Source: Bacteroidales bacterium (lineage in GTDB: Bacteria > Bacteroidota > Bacteroidia > Bacteroidales > P3). Taken from it: a stretch of 8,267 nt of DNA. Shown one piece after another: positions 6,266 through 8,267 of the stretch (position 1 is its first letter; every line of letters starts with the position of its first letter). The stretch is taken from positions 1 to 8,267 of the forward strand of contig JAISVE010000080.1 in assembly GCA_031271725.1 (NCBI GenBank). The letters run 5' to 3'. The translations under genes were made by a program, and so were the position numbers. The notes under the pieces are model-generated. The model saw nothing but the letters and a program-made list of their open reading frames with translations, did not search any database and was not told the origin of the DNA.

Positions 6266-7126
6266 ATGAGACAATTAAAAATTACAAAATCCATTACCAA
6301 TAGAGAAACAGCATCTCTTGACAAATTTTTGCAGGATATAGGCAGGGAACCGCTTATTACTCCTGAGGAAGAGGTTGCGCTCGCTCAAAGAATAAAGATG
6401 GGCGACCAGCGTGCTTTAGATAAACTAACACGTGCAAATTTGCGTTTTGTTGTTTCGGTTGCAAAGCAATATCAAAATCAGGGATTATCTTTGCCCGACC
6501 TTATTAACGAAGGCAATATGGGTTTGATAAAAGCAGCAAAACGTTTTGACGAAACTCGCGGTTTTAAGTTTATTTCCTACGCTGTTTGGTGGATTCGCCA
6601 GTCAATATTGCAGGCACTTGCGGAACAGGCAAGAATAGTGCGCTTGCCACTAAATCAGGTTGGCTCAATCAATAAAATAAAAAAAGAAACATCGCGTCTT
6701 GAACAAAAGCTGGAACGTCAACCCACAGTTGATGAACTTGCAGCGGCATTGGATGAATCTAAGGAAAAAATAACGGAGGTGTTGAATCTTACAACTCGCT
6801 CCGTTTCTATGGACGCACCGCTTGTACAGGATGAGGATACAAATTTTATAGATGTATATATTGCTGAGGATGCACCTACTACTGACTCATATTTGTTGAA
6901 GGAGTCATTGCAGAGGGAAATAGAGCAGGCATTATCAACCTTGTCGGAAAAAGAGCGCGATGTGCTTACGCTTTCTTTCGGTATCGGCTCTACACCACCG
7001 CTTACGCTTGACGAAATTGCAATAAGGTTTAACCTTACACGCGAAAGAGTTCGTCAGATAAAGGATAAAGCGATTAGACGGTTGAAGTCGCACAACAAAC
7101 ATCTTAAAAACTTTTTAGGAGCTTGA
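6266..7126 (+). CDS. rpoD: Primary (housekeeping) RNA polymerase sigma factor, Bacteroidetes short type
   Basis: This sigma-70 family subunit directs RNA polymerase to most promoters. At 286 residues it has the compact form of Bacteroidetes SigA, without region 1.1. Region 1.2 covers about 15-48 ([20 protein letters not shown]). Region 2 runs from about 50 to 125 and includes [20 protein letters not shown] (54-73), [20 protein letters not shown] and the promoter-recognition helix [19 protein letters not shown]. Region 3 starts at [16 protein letters not shown] (123-138). Region 4 with its helix-turn-helix is at about 217-275 ([28 protein letters not shown]). The near-invariant N-terminus [14 protein letters not shown] sets the start. 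The spacer before region 4.2 reads [13 protein letters not shown], slightly different from the common GIGQQEMTLEEI form. There is no Shine-Dalgarno motif, and the gene follows mltG by three bases. Confidence 0.95.
   Translation: MRQLKITKSITNRETASLDKFLQDIGREPLITPEEEVALAQRIKMGDQRALDKLTRANLRFVVSVAKQYQNQGLSLPDLINEGNMGLIKAAKRFDETRGFKFISYAVWWIRQSILQALAEQARIVRLPLNQVGSINKIKKETSRLEQKLERQPTVDELAAALDESKEKITEVLNLTTRSVSMDAPLVQDEDTNFIDVYIAEDAPTTDSYLLKESLQREIEQALSTLSEKERDVLTLSFGIGSTPPLTLDEIAIRFNLTRERVRQIKDKAIRRLKSHNKHLKNFLGA
7117..7121 (+). promoter_or_regulatory. Shine-Dalgarno-like AGGAG ahead of asnS
   Basis: AGGAG lies within the last codons of rpoD, seven bases before the asnS ATG at 7129. It supports that start and continued translation across the rpoD-asnS junction. 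Confidence 0.5.
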
Positions 7127-7128
7127 TT

Positions 7129-8267
7129 ATGATAAAAGATATATTGTCACTTTCTTTGGCAGAAGGCGAAAGCAGAGAAATAACTGTAAAAGGCTGGGTG
7201 CGCACAAAGCGCGGGAATAAAAATGTTGCTTTCATTGCGCTTAATGACGGCTCTTGTGTTGCGAATATACAGGTGGTTGCCGAACTTTCTTCGGCGCAAT
7301 TTAATGAGGACTTGATGAAACGCATTAGCACAGGTGCTTGCGTTTGTGTTAAAGGCTTGCTTGTTCCTTCAATGGGACAGGGGCAGAATGTTGAAGTGCA
7401 GGCTCAGTCAATAGAAATTTACGGTGAGGCAAATCCTGAAGAATATCCTTTGCAAAAGAAAGGGCACTCATTGGAATTTTTGCGTGATATAGCACACTTG
7501 CGTCCACGCACAAATACTTTCGGTTGTGTATTAAGAATACGCAATGCGATGGCTTATGCCTTGCACACTTTTTATCAGGAGCATGGTTTTGTTTATTTAC
7601 ACACGCCAATTATTACTGCTTCCGATTGCGAAGGTGCAGGTGAAATGTTTCAGGTAACAACTTTAGATATTGGCAATCCGCCACGCAAAGACGGTGCAAT
7701 TGATTACAGTCAGGACTTTTTCGGTCGTCAGGCAGCATTAACAGTTAGCGGACAACTTGAGGGCGAACTTGGGGCACTCGCGCTTTCTAAAATATACACT
7801 TTCGGACCCACTTTCCGTGCCGAAAATTCCAACACACCAAGACATCTTGCAGAGTTTTGGATGAACGAGCCGGAAATGGCATTCTACGAGATAAAGGACA
7901 ATATGGATTTGGCAGAAGAGTTTCTGAAATATCTTGTAAAATATGCGTTGGATAACTGCCGTGAGGATTTGAACTTTTTGTGTGAGATGTATGACAAAGG
8001 TTTAATTGAGCGTTTGGAGAGTATTTTGACAAAGGATTTTACACGCTTAACTTATACCGAAGCAATCGAGATTTTGCGTGCAGCACAGGCAGGCGGACAA
8101 AAGTTTGAATACAAAGTGGAATGGGGTGTTGACTTGCAGAGTGAGCACGAGCGTTATTTGGTAGAAAAACATTTTAACAATCCTGTAATTCTTACCGACT
8201 ATCCAAAGGAAATAAAAGCCTTTTATATGAAACAAAATGCAGACGGAAAAACCGTGCGTGCAATGGA
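7129..8267 (+). CDS. asnS: Asparaginyl-tRNA synthetase (3' end beyond the window)
   Basis: AsnRS is a class IIb synthetase that charges tRNA-Asn with asparagine. The window holds 379 codons plus two bases, with no stop; the family has about 465 residues, so roughly the last 85 are missing. An N-terminal OB-fold anticodon-binding domain comes first (about 1-110, with [22 protein letters not shown]). The catalytic core follows: [27 protein letters not shown] (class II motif 1 region), [18 protein letters not shown], and motif 2 in [20 protein letters not shown] followed by [27 protein letters not shown] and [23 protein letters not shown] lead up to the edge. The GEMF and VSGQL signatures distinguish AsnRS from the related AspRS. 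Motif 3 lies outside the window. The start is two bases after the rpoD stop. It shares an operon with metG, so two tRNA synthetases flank mltG and rpoD. Confidence 0.96.
   Translation, partial: MIKDILSLSLAEGESREITVKGWVRTKRGNKNVAFIALNDGSCVANIQVVAELSSAQFNEDLMKRISTGACVCVKGLLVPSMGQGQNVEVQAQSIEIYGEANPEEYPLQKKGHSLEFLRDIAHLRPRTNTFGCVLRIRNAMAYALHTFYQEHGFVYLHTPIITASDCEGAGEMFQVTTLDIGNPPRKDGAIDYSQDFFGRQAALTVSGQLEGELGALALSKIYTFGPTFRAENSNTPRHLAEFWMNEPEMAFYEIKDNMDLAEEFLKYLVKYALDNCREDLNFLCEMYDKGLIERLESILTKDFTRLTYTEAIEILRAAQAGGQKFEYKVEWGVDLQSEHERYLVEKHFNNPVILTDYPKEIKAFYMKQNADGKTVRAM

Overview
The window looks like ordinary chromosomal DNA from an AT-rich member of the Bacteroidota, most probably the Bacteroidales. 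The main clue is a complete 286-residue primary sigma factor of the short Bacteroidetes type: it lacks region 1.1 and opens with [14 protein letters not shown]. The MetG and AsnS sequences and a TAnnTTTG-type promoter box fit the same assignment. I cannot name the genus. No phage, transposase, CRISPR array, tRNA or rRNA gene is visible.

Two gene clusters diverge from a 249-base intergenic region (3164-3412). The left cluster, on the minus strand, is read as follows: a membrane-anchored class C beta-lactamase-like serine hydrolase (3163-1874), an unrecognised single-pass membrane protein with a long Ala/Pro/Thr/Lys linker (1846-1148), diaminopimelate epimerase DapF (1148-123), and the first 42 codons of a probable DUF1295/steroid 5-alpha-reductase-like membrane protein (126 to beyond the left edge). 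The last three genes are joined by overlapping stop and start codons (TAATG, then ATGA), so they are almost certainly co-transcribed.

The right cluster, on the plus strand, is metG (GTG start, 3413-5149), mltG (5159-6262), rpoD (6266-7126) and a 3'-truncated asnS (7129 to the right edge). Gaps are 9, 3 and 2 bases, so this is one tight operon of translation, envelope-growth and core-transcription genes. Cell-wall functions occur on both sides: DapF makes meso-diaminopimelate for peptidoglycan, MltG cuts nascent glycan strands, and the serine hydrolase belongs to a superfamily that includes penicillin-binding proteins.

The most interesting feature lies inside dapF. The protein has 341 residues, against roughly 260-280 for the family. 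The extra length is largely explained by two palindromic DNA segments read in frame. One is a 124-bp element with 21-bp-class terminal inverted repeats and its own central hairpin (689-812). The other is a 37-nt near-perfect hairpin (911-947). All catalytic motifs are kept, so the enzyme appears to have absorbed the insertions. This resembles the in-frame palindromic elements known from Rickettsia, but here in a Bacteroidetes housekeeping gene. Whether the elements recur elsewhere in the genome cannot be judged from this window.
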